64,000 bases of DNA from Apoderus coryli (Eukaryota; Arthropoda; Insecta; Coleoptera; Attelabidae), in NCBI GenBank assembly GCA_911728435.2, contig OU452216.1, positions 1,667,981 through 1,731,980 of the forward strand, given 5' to 3'. Position 1 is the stretch's first letter. Each line of letters opens with the position of its first letter. The translations under genes were made by a program, and so were the position numbers. The notes below the pieces were generated by a model that searched no databases, was not told the origin of the DNA, and saw only the letters and a program-made list of their open reading frames with translations. This document shows positions 33,460-45,276 of this stretch, one piece after another.

Positions 33460-35058
33460 TTTTATTTATCGAATAGATTTGATTCTGACATTAGTTTCGA
33501 GTTCAGACTGGCGACTTTTGAAGACGTACTTAATGCTTTGCTCAAGATTAAGTCTAATGCTATTGGACATGATAAAATTAATGCCGACATGCTTGTGCGT
33601 TCCTGTCCTTTTATTGTTCCCATCATACTACATCTGGTCAATTTCTCTATAGAAACGAAGAACTTTCCATCGAGTTGGAGGCGAGCGAATGTTATTCCTA
33701 TCCCTAAGTGCAGGAATCCGTCGGCTTTGAAGGATCTAAGACCTATTAGTATACTTCCTGCTATCTCCAAGGTATATGAGAGAATTTTGCACGATCAAAT
33801 GAGGAAATACATTGATGAGAATGGCTTGCTCCCGGAAGTCCAGTCAGGTTTTCGTAAGGGACACAGTTGTTCAACGGCCTTGTTAAAGGTGTTGGATGAT
33901 GCTCTGCTTGCGGCTGATCATGGTCGGCTAACAGCCTTGGTACTGTTGGATTTTTCTAAAGCATTTGATCGGGTCGATCACGATTTAATGTTGGCGATAA
34001 TGTATTATCTTGGCTTTGGAGAGTCTGCTTTGGCATTGCTTGGTTCCTATCTTCATGATAGATATCAGGCTGTGGTTTTGGATGGCAAGGTCTCGCAGAG
34101 CAGGAGATTAAAGTGTGGTGTGCCTCAGGGTTCGATTCTTGGGCCAATGCTGTTCTCCTTGTATACTTCACAATTCGTAAAGAGATTGAGATATTGCTCA
34201 GCTCATTTATATGCTGACGATACTCAAGTATATATGTCCTTTAGGCCGACGGATATTGCTCAAAGTTGTGAGCATGTGAATTACGATTTGCGGAGTCTTG
34301 TGGAACTATCTAAGAATCACTGCCTTACTATAAATCCAGACAAGACACAGCTGTTGCTATTGGGAACGCATCAGGCCAGAATTGCTGCTTCCACCGTGCT
34401 GAAACTTAATCTGGATGGTGTTGATTTGAAATGTCAAACTGTTAAAAGCTTGGGAATATTAATTGACGCTGATTTGCGGTTTAGGGAACATGTAGGTGCC
34501 TGCATCAAAAAAGCGTTCTGCAACCTGAAGATGATATACAGTCAACGACTTTTATTGAACCAGTCCACCCGGAAAATGCTTTGTGATAGTCTGGTTCTAT
34601 CACACTTTAATTTTGGCGATGTCGTTTATGGGCCCTGCCTACTTGGTGCCGATGAGCATAGGATTCAGCTCATGCAGAATTCTTGTGTGCGTTTAATAAC
34701 TGGCATTCGAGCGAGGGATCGTGGAGTGAGCGCTAAGATTATTGAACTGAGATGGATGAGAATGGAACAGAGGAGACTTCTACATCTACTTGTTTTGTAC
34801 AATAAAATTGTGCATTCGAAGACTCCTCTATACTTATTCAATAAAATTGAGTATGGAGGTCGTGGTCATTCTATATATACTCGCAATAGTCACGTTATTA
34901 CTCCGCCACTACATAGCACTGCATTATTTGAGAGGTCGTTTAGTTACAGTATCTCACGATTGTACAACGCATTGCCTGTTGAAGTGGCGTGTTTGTCTGG
35001 TCAACGTTTCGGGGCCTCAGTTCGAGACTTAATTATTAATAATAGTATCACATTTTAG
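33460..35058 (+). pseudogene. LINE ORF2, reverse transcriptase part
   Basis: Continuous frame from about 33460 to the stop at 35058; the frame differs from the endonuclease part, with a break between 33396 and 33460. Reverse transcriptase motifs in order: LRPISILPAISKVYERIL, SGFRKGHSC, ALVLLDFSKAFDRVDH, CGVPQGSILGPMLFSLY, HLYADDTQVYMS (catalytic YADD) and SLGILIDADLRFREHVG. The C-terminal region (LYNALPVEV) is typical of CR1/Jockey-group LINEs. Confidence 0.9.
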
Positions 35059-36479
35059 TAAGTAATTAGTGTAGTATTTTCATTTTCATATTTTGTTTTT
35101 GTTGGGTATATTTTATATTTTAATTTTTATTAAGTCATAATTGTTTTTTTGTTTTCGTTTTTTATAGGGTTTGTTTAGTTTAGATTAGCCTCAACTTCGC
35201 CTTTTGTGTAATTAACTTCCCACAATAAAGTCATTATTATTATTATTATTATTATGTTCTGAAGTCTGTCTCTGTTAACTCGAATATGTGGTGGGATCGC
35301 CACAGTGTTTGGTGCAGGCTGGTAGAGAATCTGTGTTTTCATTATAATGATTAGATCTGAATATATTCAGATCAAGACTCTTGTATGCGCTGTTAAATGC
35401 ATTTAGTATATAGGTATTGAAGATCATCTTCTGTATCAGCTAAGACTACATTGTCATTCGCGTATGGAAGGAAGCTGAATGACTGATGTGGATACGATCT
35501 TCGTCCCAGCTGGAAGTCTACGAAGGTTGAAGAGTCAGCCGCCATCAAATCTGCAGACGATCTCTATTCCCCCGGTTCATTCTTAACAAGTTGGACCACA
35601 AACACCAAAAACAAGGTCGGTGCAATGACACAACCCTGCTTCACACCAGTTATTGGAAAGGTCTCTCCCCGTCCGCAGCTGATGGGAAATGCTGCTTTCA
35701 TATTATCCTAAAGGAGTCGAAGTATCCGGATGAATTTCCGGCGACATCCGTTGAGCTTCAATATCCTCCACAGAGCCTCACGGTTAGTGGGGTCGAACGC
35801 CTTGACAAGGTCATATATCGATCACATTGTGTTTCCGGCAAGCACCCTTCCGAGAATGGGAGAAGAAGATTGGACACAATTCTTCCAAGAACATTTCAGG
35901 CGATGGAGAGGAGAAAGATACCACGATAGTCTCCACATACGGACCTATCCTCCTTTTATTTAAATATAGTGTCAATTGAGACATCTCGCATTTCAGCAGG
36001 CACGGTTTCGGTTCCTTCTTTAAAAAGCTCAGGAAGATGCCATTAGCCAGCTGATTTAGGGTTTTAAGTTACCGAATAGTTCTTTCAACTTCTTGCAGTG
36101 CAGGTACATCTCGCAAGTGTTGTTGGGTTGGTCTATGTGGCAACCGAGTGTTGAATTGTCGACATTAGTGTCACTCTTTAGGACTTCCTGAAACTGTTCC
36201 TTCCACCGGGAACATATTGACGTGCAATCCCTTAAAAGACGGGAACCATCCCTGGTTTGCAGTGGGTTGAGGCTCTGTGGAGAGGGGCCTTAGTGGCATG
36301 GTAGGAAGCTCTGAAGTAGCATCCGGACATTCTTAGTTTGCGACGACAAATCATCAACCTCTTATTTATGTCAGATGGTATGATAGTTCGTCCAAATAAC
36401 TAATTAGGTAGTTTTTAATGGCAAATTCGACACTATGTATACGGGGTTGATTGTTCCCCGATCGAAGAGCTATGTGCAT

Positions 36480-37445
36480 TCTTAGTAGCATTCCGAAGCT
36501 CTTTGAAAATCTTGTCACTGGCACCTGCCTTGAGTCCATCTATTATAGACGAGCAATATGGTTTTCAATCCGGTAAATCCACAGAGCCCAATTTTCTCGA
36601 GTTCACGGACTTCTTGTCGGCGTTAGAAAGGGGTGATCAAATTCATACATTATATACCGACTTCTCCAAGGCTTTTGATCGCATCAACCACGGTCTTCTC
36701 GTTCATAAGCTGGCAGGTGCCGGGGGACAGATTCCTTGCTTTCCTGGTTGGAGAGCTACCTGTCAAGTATGACTCAGGTTATCCGACTGATGAGTTTTGT
36801 TCTAGGCCGGTGAAAGTCACTTCCGGTGTTCCTGGAGGTTCCTACTTGGGCCCATAATTGTTCAACCTATTTGTTAATGACATAGAGCAATGCTTTCCAT
36901 ATATACATCGCTTGTCAGACCTCATCAAGAGTACCCATCTATGGTTTGGAGCCCCTTCTATGTCTGTCATGTGCTCATATCGAGAGGACTCAAGCACCGT
37001 TTCCACCTGACCATGTCTACAATTAGGATGCACTGATGGAGGAGATGAGATTGAAGACGTTGGGATCGCGTAGGAGCGTGAGAGACCTTAGCATCTTTTA
37101 CAAAATCATTAATTCATCTATCTTGCTCTCACAGATTGGGCTCCATGTTCTTCTGAGAGCTGTTAGGGCGACTCATGTATTTCGTGAAGTATATTACCGA
37201 ACAAATTATGCCAGGGGAGCTTTATCCTAGGGCATGTCGTTTGGCCAGTCAATGTTCAAGTCTGGAACTAGACTTTTTCTCTCCGACTAACGAGTTCCTG
37301 GGGAGGCGGCTTTTAATATCAGATTTTCACAACTGCTCTGCCATCAGTATTGAGCATTGGTTTGGTGATTGTCATGCTTACTTTTTTTTTTTATTTTCGT
37401 ATTGTAATAATGGATTTGGCCCTTGAATAAATAAATAAATTAAAT
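36480..37445 (+). pseudogene. LINE reverse-transcriptase fragment with AAATAAAT tail
   Basis: QYGFQSGKSTEPNFLEFTDF and then HTLYTDFSKAFDRINHGLL show reverse-transcriptase motifs; VKVTSGVPGGSYLGP lies in a second frame and the remainder is scrambled. Ends with GAATAAATAAATAAAT at about 37423. Not functional. Confidence 0.75.
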
Positions 37446-37914
37446 TACCAGACAATTCAATTAACTGTCATAATAAAATAAAAACACTGACAGTAAGAGT
37501 TTTGTTTTTTTCATGACATACTACGACAGTTTGAAATTTGTTTGAATTGCAGTTGCTTAAAGAATTTTAATGTTTTACTGGCAAACGATGTGTCGAACGA
37601 AGAAAAGTGAGGAGTAAATTGAAACAACAGTGGCGTACCATTTTTTTAATTGCTCGAAGATGTGGTCGTACGCACTCCACTGGTAGAAGTAAAATAATAT
37701 TTTTTACGTAGAAAGGTGTATCTTTGTAATGAAGCATTTATCGAATATAGTTTGTATTACAAACTGATATTATTTTATGGTTCTTTGTCTGCTTCATAAG
37801 TTTCCGTTTTCAAAACTTAACCACCCGGTATACCCCACACGGTACCGAACTGTATCGCAGTATCAGTATTTTCGGTTATTTCCATCATAAATCTAACATG
37901 AACGTTTATTACAG
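37446..37914 (+). other. End of intron 2, no gene
   Basis: AT-rich with no recognisable element; ends in acceptor tttattacag. Confidence 0.5.
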
Positions 37915-38410
37915 TGTGCAGAATATGGTAAATGAGATGGAAAGCAGTCTGAATCCTCTACAAGAATATCATAAATGTGTATTGAAAGATGTTGATGCAA
38001 TAAATGAATTGAACATCAACATGGATGAAGAATATACGAATTTCTATAATCAAATTAAGGCAGATCTTGTCGCCTCAACACCGCTTTACAACGATTACCA
38101 TTTGAAAGAAAATGAGCTTAAGGTTATGAAATTCGAAGAAGAGTTCCTGACAGCGAAAATTGGCGTAAAGAAACGCCAGCGAATGCAATCAAAGGACATC
38201 AATGAGAAGTTAGTTTATCATCGTTGTATTAATTTGGCTCGCTACTGCCTTGTTCAAAAAGAAATTGAGGCTGTGGATAAGGAATTAAAGGAAGTCGAAA
38301 AAGAAGAACTTAAGATTATTAGAGAAATGCAGATGAAAGATGCCAAGAAAAGGAAGGAGAATGAACGTATGTCCGGTTTTGGAAAATTTGTTATGCCGCA
38401 GTTAGAGGAG
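37915..38410 (+). CDS. Coiled-coil protein, exon 3 of 8
   Basis: Acceptor tttattacag before 37915, donor gtaagattc at 38411; enters in phase 2, leaves in phase 0. Encodes residues 73-237, the main helical part: VNEMESSLNPLQEYH, NFYNQIKADLVASTPLYN, INLARYCLVQKEIEAVDKEL, then a dense run of E and K (KELKEVEKEELKIIREM). No catalytic motif. This exon carries most of the evidence that the protein is a coiled-coil, probably oligomeric, structural protein. Confidence 0.8.
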
Positions 38411-39562
38411 GTAAGATTCATATGGCTTCATAAAAAACATTACTACTACTACTGCTGCTACTACTGAGGAGACGAAAGGAAGTTGAAACCGTATCGACAG
38501 AGCATATCTTCCCGAGAAGACGTGGGTATTAAAGTTTAATATTAGAAAACAAAATTGGAAAAAATTTCTTATGAAACAGAGGGTTATTGATCTGATTTCG
38601 ATCTTTCTTGTTTTAATCAGTATGACAAACTAGCAATAGAGCTTTGGTGTTTAGATTGTTTGTATTTCACAAAAGACACTAACGAACTTAGGCTTGTTTT
38701 GCCTTCTCAGAGAGCCATCTTTCTAATATTCCATAATTCGTTCTATTGAAATCTCGATATCTTTCAACACTGAAGAGATATCAAAAATGTCTTCAAATTG
38801 TTTTTTTTTTCTATAAAACACTAAAATGTCACATAGGTACCTACTTAGCAAAAAAATTACGAAATCTCGATAGCCTTTAACTTCGAAAAAAAAATGAGTA
38901 TTTTGTTTTACAGCTTAGCTTTAGTTTTACAGCTATAGCTAAAAATCTAATCATTTGTCTTTAATACCCCAACTACGCATGGCTCTATCTCTTCTGGTTA
39001 TTAAAAGATTTGTCTTTGACATGAAGGCAAAAATCGGTCCGGTGCGTTTCATTTGTCCAGCAGTTTATTTAGAAAATTGCCAGTTCTCAAAAATTTTCTT
39101 ATGTTACCCCTGTGACACATCATTGGACTCAAGACGATTGCAGTAACTCAAAAGTGTCCTAAAAATAGAGGTTGCAATTTGAAACAAACATGACTTAGAT
39201 GGATCAAATACGTAGCCTACAAAATTGCAAAACATAAATCAAAACTGATGTGTCTCGGCTTTTCTTTTAAAATTGTGCCTATTTGAAAATAATAGCTCGT
39301 TCCGTTACTTTACGGACACCCTGTATAGGGAGTTACATGAAAGGATTGTCAGATCAGTGCACCTGTCTAGGTCAGAGGGAGTGTAAGCACTAAATACATT
39401 TGACAAGATAGTATCTCGTGCTAGTATAAGCTCTTCGTTGGGTTGACTGATGAGTTGTGGATCAACGAAACGGAGGTGGCTCACTTTGCACTTCAAAAAT
39501 ATAGACTATAGTAATATTTTACGTAATTTTGGTCATTTATGTTTTCAAAATTGTATTTTCAG
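38411..39562 (+). other. Intron 3
   Basis: Contains a lone ACGGACACCCTGTATAGG transposon end at about 39312 and the family A hammerhead remnant at 39447-39480; otherwise nothing is seen. Confidence 0.5.
39447..39480 (+). ncRNA. Hammerhead ribozyme remnant, family A
   Basis: CTGATGA (39447-39453), stem II GTTG/CAAC perfectly paired around TGGAT, GAAA (39467-39470), then CGGAGGTGG: the stem III/GTC segment is shortened and stem I is lost. Upstream CGTGCTAGTATAAGCTCT is shared with family A sequence at about 61485 and 49712. Confidence 0.6.
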
Positions 39563-39602
39563 ATTCAGAATAAGGATTGTGCGCCAGAAAATGATACAAA
39601 TG
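39563..39602 (+). CDS. Coiled-coil protein, exon 4 of 8
   Basis: A 40-base exon: acceptor ttgtattttcag, donor gtaagttttc. Enters in phase 0 and leaves in phase 1, encoding IQNKDCAPENDTN. The size is small but both borders are strong and the phase is needed to connect exons 3 and 5. Confidence 0.65.
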
Positions 39603-40081
39603 GTAAGTTTTCTTAAATAATAATAATAGCCATTAATTAGCTCGAATGGAGGGTCGCTGCAACAAAGAGTACTTTTTGTAAAGACACTTTTCGTGTTCTA
39701 GCAAGAGTAGTAGTTGCGTATAACTAGGTATGCGCTGCTTGTGGCACCAGTTTTTAGCTCTCCATATCATAGACAGGATTTTTACGAATCGGAATATTCA
39801 AGAAGTAATAAATAACTAACCAGAATTCGCGCTTATCTCATTTTTTCATATGAGGGTGGGTAGCATTTTGCATAACAGGGCTTAATTGGATTGTTATAAA
39901 GTTGATACTGAGAATCCAGGGGCGTCATGGAATCTGCATTACTTTTTTTTAAATTAGTAACTAAAATTGAAAATTGTTAATGACACACACTGTATGTGTG
40001 CATTAATAACCATCATTACATGATCGTTGATCGTTGCATAATAAATATACCAATTTTTTCACCGGAAATACGTGTTTTATA

Positions 40082-40572
40082 TACAATGTGTCCACTGATA
40101 GAGTTTGGAAGAGGAAAAACTTTTTTATTTGTAGATTTAGGAAAAAAAGTCTTTCTTTATAAAAACGTCTGTTTGTGTCGAAACTCAATTTCAAATACCA
40201 AATTTACGATTACTGTACAGGGTATATCAACAATAAAATTTTTATGGATTTTGTTCTTTTTTATTTTATTATTTTAATAGTACCTAACTATGAAATTAAT
40301 CACTTTCAGAAAAAGGTTTATTGTTTTTTTTTGCACAATTGGTGTAATACATCACGGTTTTGAAAATATTTTCATAAAATTTAAAAAAAAACAAAAAAAT
40401 CTTAAACATTAAAAATGTTATTTTTGATATACCCTGTATAGTAATCGTAAATTTGGTATTCGAAATTGTAGTTTCGACACAAGCAGGCGTTTTTATAGCG
40501 AATTACTTTTTCTTCTAAATCTACAAATAAAAAGTTTTTCCTCTTCCAAACTCTATCCGTGAACACATTGTA
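40082..40572. repeat. Palindromic MITE with TACAATGTGTCC ends
   Basis: TACAATGTGTCCACTGATAG at the left, complement at the right end (CACATTGTA to 40572). Arms of ~150 bp share AGAGTTTGGAAGAGGAAAAA and ACAAATTTACG-type text. A second, internal pair of ends, TACAGGGTATATCAA at 40217 and its complement at about 40425-40438, repeats the concentric design. Confidence 0.8.
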
Positions 40573-40579
40573 TATATAT

Positions 40580-40840
40580 TGCCCAAACATACGAGAAAAT
40601 TGGCTAATTATATATTATAGTTTTGATATAAGATAACCTACAAAATGCAGCATATAAAAACTTGTTTACATAGGCGTTCATAAATAGTAGGAAAAGGGTA
40701 AAAAAATTAGACTGTAAAAATGATATTTAGCCTTTTAAATAGTTGAATTGGTGTTAAAAATACAAAAAATGTATGTACCATAGGCGTCGATGAAAGCAAA
40801 TCAGTCAATTTGATGAAGGGTTCTTTAGAATGCATTATTT
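40580..40840 (-). repeat. Fragment of the GAACGCC tandem-repeat family
   Basis: Contains AGGCGTTCATAAATAGTAGG and GGCTAATTATATATTATAG, the complement of the monomers at 15361 and 16307. Confidence 0.6.
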
Positions 40841-40857
40841 ATAATTTAATATTATTT

Positions 40858-40900
40858 TACCACTGATGATGGGTATGTGTGTCCTCGAGACATGTCTGGC
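40858..40900 (+). ncRNA. Hammerhead-like motif, Penelope-type, core mutated
   Basis: ACCA, CTGATGA (40863-40869), GG..CC stem II, GAGA in place of GAAA, CATG, TC, TGGC. Three pairs remain in stem I and the triplet is GTC. The core change predicts no activity. Downstream AATTTAATAAATTC may be the end of the terminal repeat. Confidence 0.55.
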
Positions 40901-41259
40901 CTGACGTGTAATTTAATAAATTCAATTTGTGCATTCAGACTTTCATTTCAATTTCAAAATAATTTTATTGTTATTTGCTACTAAATAAACTATTATCTCC
41001 GAGGCACGAATTGTGCCTCATATTTATTTAAGTGTAAAAGTAATATTTTTGTGCTTTTTTTGTCACTTACCTTTCACGTAATACATTTAAATTTCAAAAT
41101 TATATCATTCCACTGGAAAATACAAATCAAATCATTAACAAATGTTAAATTCACCGCCTACTAGAACAATTGAATTTATCTCTAAATTCTACCACCTTTG
41201 AGCCTTTTTCGATCCTTAATTCTGCTGAACTAGTGACTGTATAATTTTAAAATTTTCAG

Positions 41260-41801
41260 ACAAACAAGCAAATGAAAAACGATTCCTTAAAACTAGTGAC
41301 GATAGTGGTTCGTCCAGTAAAGTTCGCATATTACAAAACCAAAATATTTCGATTGATATACCAAATAAGTTTGTGAAACTGAATGTTGAATCAAACACGA
41401 TGTCCGTTTTACAAAGCGAACACAAAAAATCCTTATCAGAAAAAGCTAATCGCTTAAAGGGATTCCAATTAATGAAGAGCAAATTTTTAAAACCGAAATT
41501 GCGCTCGAATTCTTCTAAAACGTGTATGTCTTGTAACTCAACTCAAAATTCACAAACTGATATTAATGATTCAAATATGGTACAAAATGAAGAAGTTGAA
41601 CACCATGTGGACATGAGTGTAGTCGAAGAGATGCCAAACGTAATGAGTCAAATGGATGGTGATCAAAATAATCGCTCTTCTCAAGGATCTCAGTTTAAAG
41701 CAATTGATAGTAATTGCCGCCAATTCTCAGATGACATTGTTTTGGATGAGAACAAAACAATGACTGTTTCTCAGAAGGAGATGCCAACAATAGCGAATAA
41801 T
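41260..41801 (+). CDS. Coiled-coil protein, exon 5 of 8
   Basis: Acceptor aaaattttcag before 41260, donor gtaagtatg at 41802; enters in phase 1, leaves in phase 0. Encodes residues 252-431, polar and rich in S, N, Q and K (KANRLKGFQLMKSKFLKPK, SSKTCMSCNSTQNSQTD, DMSVVEEMPNVMSQMDGDQ), predicted disordered. No domain is recognised. The reading frame is open for the full 542 bases although this class of composition diverges fast, which supports a real exon. Confidence 0.75.
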
Positions 41802-42084
41802 GTAAGTATGTGTAACCACTATATTTTATTTAAACACCTTTAACTTAACATAAACACAAAACCCAACCTAGGAGTTGTAGGGCGTTACCTCCGGTTTTTA
41901 ATTAGCTTATAAAATAAATGGAAATAAATCCCTTGGGATCTATTCTCGAATCACGATTATAGCATGTTGCATGTGTTCGAAGGGTGGTTAGTTTTATGCC
42001 CTCTGAAGATTACTTTGCTCTCCCTTGAATGGCTGAGAGCAGCGGGAATGCTTTGTTAGGATAGTAATAACCCGATCACCAGAC
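41802..42084 (+). other. Start of intron 5
   Basis: No gene or repeat recognised before the LINE tail at 42085. Confidence 0.5.
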
Positions 42085-42750
42085 GGGGTTATAATAATAA
42101 TAATAATAATTGCTTTATTGCTCAACAGAAAATCCATTTAGAGAGCAATCTTAAAAAATTACTTAATCTTAATAATAACAATACAAATAAACCGAAACAG
42201 AAAGAAAGAAACATCATAGGTAAATTCAACTTAAATGTGCATTCAAAACACCTAAAACAGTAATTAAGTGATCCAAAAAAATATCACTCTCATCGCTTAT
42301 AAAGTTATATGTCTGACACATTGTGTAGACAGGCGACTTCATCAACAAATTGGTCCTAGGGCAGTCGTTATAAAATAAATTAGAAGATCTCGAATTTTGC
42401 CTTGGTACCAAAAAATACAACTTTTGCAAGAGTTCAGCGCAATCAATCTTACTATGCAATATATTAAAAAGGAATTTTACTGCATGAATTTTTCGTCTTA
42501 ATTCTAAACTTTGTATTTGACATCTTGTTAACAAGATGTCATACTCTATTCCTCTTTCTGGATATGATCCATCAGTTTTGAAACATAAGTATTTTAAGAA
42601 CTTACGCTGAACTCTCTCAACAGAAACATTGTAACAGTTATAATATGGAAACCATATTAAAGAGCAGTATTCCAGCTTTGACCTGACATAAGCATAGTAT
42701 AAGGTTTTTATTGTACCCATATTCTCAAAAGATCTGGAATTTCTCACAAT
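42085..42750 (-). pseudogene. 5'-truncated LINE copy (C-terminus of reverse transcriptase and tail)
   Basis: Minus-strand frame 42747-42226: MGTIKTLYYAYVRSKLEYCS then LIWFPYYNCY, VQRKFLKYLCFKTDGSYP, LELRRKIHAVKFLFNILHSK. This is the C-terminal region of a CR1/Jockey-type reverse transcriptase. The 3' end reads CTGTTGAGCAATAAAGC followed by (ATT)n, identical to the tail of the copy at 46314-47275. Confidence 0.8.
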
Positions 42751-42753
42751 GTA

Positions 42754-42774
42754 GCCATAATAATAATAATAATA
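42754..42774. repeat. (TAA)n tract at the 5' border of the Dong-type LINE
   Basis: TAATAATAATAATAATAAT-type run directly before the LINE start; the matching run is at 46314-46335. Confidence 0.8.
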
Positions 42775-43212
42775 ATGGCGAGGAAGGCAAGGGAGGCAGC
42801 TTCCTCGTCGGGTACAACTCGAATATGCTACTGCTACCCAAACTCAGAGAAAAAGAACAAATCATCTCTCCGACAGAGCTTCCGAGGCCGAGGGTGACCA
42901 TACCGGAGAAATCCAAAATGGACCTAAGAGCCAAACATCAGTTGATACGGAAAATGCACCGGAAAATAGAAAGAGAAAATATTGGACTAGAGAGGAAATG
43001 AGAGAGGGGTTGTGGTGCTTTTCGTATAAAAGAGCTACTTCTGTCGATAACTATAAAGAAGTGTATGAACTATGGAGATCTAGAAACCCTAACACCAGAT
43101 TAAATATAGAAGAGAGAAAAAACTACCCAATCAGAAAAATTCAAGAGCAAGAGGAGAACAAGGAAAAACAAGACAAGAAGACGATAGTTTACGAGACACA
43201 GAACAGAGAAAT

Positions 43213-45244
43213 GTGGGCACAGAACAAGTACAAATACGAAATGTAAATGCGCACAATGAACAAACAACAAATAACTATGATGCGAATCACGAACAAGACC
43301 TCGTTGAAGATCAGGATAGCCTGGACCTAAAAATAGAAATAAGAGCAGAATTTGAAGATATTCGGTTAAAATCTTTGTGTGATAGAGATAAGCTGCCTAA
43401 AATTCCTATGTATTTTATGGGAAAAATAAATGTTATAAACAAAGTAGTTGAAGATATCCTACAAGAAGAATCACTTAATATAACCGACCTGAATAACCTT
43501 ATCTATGCCGCGGCCATAACATTCTATAACAAATACTTGCGATCAAAATATACAAATAAGTCAAAAACAAAGCGCCACAGGGAGCCCCCTTGGAAATTCC
43601 GACTGCAGAACAAACTCAACAATACGAGAAAAACTTTGTCAAGATTAACAGACATTAAAAGAAGAGGATTACATTTTCAACATAACAACATATTAAAAAT
43701 AGAGAACATAACGAACAGAACTGATCTAAACCAACGGATTGAAGAACTTAAACAAAAAATCACAGCCACTTCTGCTAGGATACGAAGGATAGACAACTCG
43801 CAAAAGCAATACTTGCAAAACCAAATGTATAAAAATATTGCAAACAGCGGAAGAATAATTGATAATAACAAAATTCCAACAAAGATTGATCTCGAGCACT
43901 TTTGGGGAGGAATATTAGAGGATGAAACCACAATAAAAATGCAAAATGGATAAAACGACATAACCAACAAAGAAAGATTATATCCCCAATGCAATGGGAA
44001 CCAATTGCTCTCGGGGAATTACAAAGCAGCTTAAAAAATTGTCAGGACTGGAAAGCGCCAGGACCAAACTTTTGGTTGAAAAAACTTACTAGCTCTCACG
44101 AACATTTGACAAGAGTGTACAATAACCTTACAGAGAATCATAACTTAATACCGGACTGGCTGACCTCGGAAAAGACTATATTACTCCCCAAAAACGAAGA
44201 CACAGAAAATGCGAAAAACTACAGACCGGTAACATGTCTTAACACGATGTACAAAAACCTAACGTCAATAATAACAAAAAGATTATATAAACATATTGAG
44301 ATCAACAAACTGTTACCTCCCGAATAAAAAGGATGTCGTCAGAGAGTTCAGGGATGTAAGGACCAAATACTTCTTTCAAATATGATTTCTCTCGACTGTA
44401 AAACGAAGAAAAAGAATCTAAGTGTGGCCTGGATCGATTACCAAAAGTGCCTCACAGCTGGATAATCGAGGCTCTGGATATGATAGGAATACATCCCATT
44501 GCACGAGAATTACTAATACAAACAATGAAAATGTGGAAAACAAAAATAGTCATAAACACACCACTAAAAACGATTGAGACACGAACAATACATATAAAAA
44601 AGGGAATCTATCAGGGAGACTCCTTGTCACCCCTGCTGTTTTGTGTTGCGCTGATTCCGTTATCTAACGAAATAAGAGAGTCCAAATTTGGGTACCTATT
44701 GCAAGGGCTAACGAACAAAGTCCATCACCTTCTCTTTATGGACGATTTAAAACTTTTTGGAAAGAACGAAACTGAACTTAATACTCTTTTAAAAATTGTC
44801 GAGAAATTTAGCAGAGATATCAATATGCAGTTTGGCTTGGAGAAATGTGCTAGAATTCAATTCCAGCGTGGCAAAATAACAAAAACTGCCAATCAAACAC
44901 CAATACTGATTCGCTCATTAGAAGAGAGTGATACGTACAAATATTTAGGTATGAACGAAAGAGAAGGTATAGATCAAGAGCTAATGAAAGAAAAAGTGTC
45001 GAAGGAATATTTCAAAAGGTTAAGGAAAATATTAGAAACGCATTTATCTTCAAAGAACAAGGCTGAAACTATCAACAGCCTTGCAATTCCTTTGCTGCAA
45101 TATGGGTTTGGATTGAGTACATGGAAAGTAGAAGAACTTCGCAATTTGGATAGGAAAACTAGAAAACCAAATTCAATTATCACCATCCAAGATCTGACGT
45201 TGATAGAATATACATCCCTAGAAACGAAGGAGGGGGAGGACTAA
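43213..45244 (+). pseudogene. Dong/R4-type reverse transcriptase, frameshifted
   Basis: Segments in order: LKSLCDRDKLPKIPMYFMGK, NDW-type fingers region (43213-43953); GELQSSLKNCQDWKAPGPNF and DWLTSEKTILLPKNEDTENA then KNYRPVTCLNTMYKNLTSI (43989-44327); then AWIDYQKCLTAGWIIEAL, KKGIYQGDSLSPLLFCVALI, HHLLFMDDLKLFGKNE (44400-45244). The catalytic box is FMDD rather than YADD; R4-group enzymes vary here. Breaks near 43950, 44330 and 44430. Confidence 0.85.
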
Positions 45245-45276
45245 CCCAGATAGAAGGTGCATAGAAAACGGCCATT

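Larger units (their letters stand above)
30752..35262 (+). mobile_element. Near full-length CR1-type LINE inserted in the RTE element
   Basis: About 4.5 kb: 5' untranslated part, ORF1 (31069-32136) with a PHD-like finger, ORF2 with endonuclease then reverse transcriptase (32249-35058, two frame breaks), a ~180-base 3' untranslated part and a (ATT)n tail at 35238-35262. The 5' border near 30752 is placed where RTE-like sequence stops and is approximate. Confidence 0.85.
30302..36420 (-). pseudogene. RTE-type LINE, decayed and split by another LINE
   Basis: Minus-strand pieces. Right part (about 36420-35265): AFDPTNREALWRILKLNGC, TGVKQGCVIAPTLF, DLQ/YLYTK and PAPNTVAIPPHIRVN-type segments of an RTE reverse transcriptase. 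Left part (about 30735-30302): YPGSILAANTSIDDNLKQLA, CHGLVT-type text in shifted frame, LPWTGHVIRM, LPKRILYSQL, then WEQIANDRPIWTHTIYE, the C-terminal end typical of RTE. The two parts are contiguous in the protein but separated by the CR1-type LINE at 30752-35262. Many stops; not functional. Confidence 0.8.
39603..41259 (+). other. Intron 4
   Basis: Contains the palindromic MITE (40082-40572), a fragment of the tandem-repeat family (40580-40840) and a hammerhead-like motif (40858-40900). The parts between show nothing. Confidence 0.5.
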
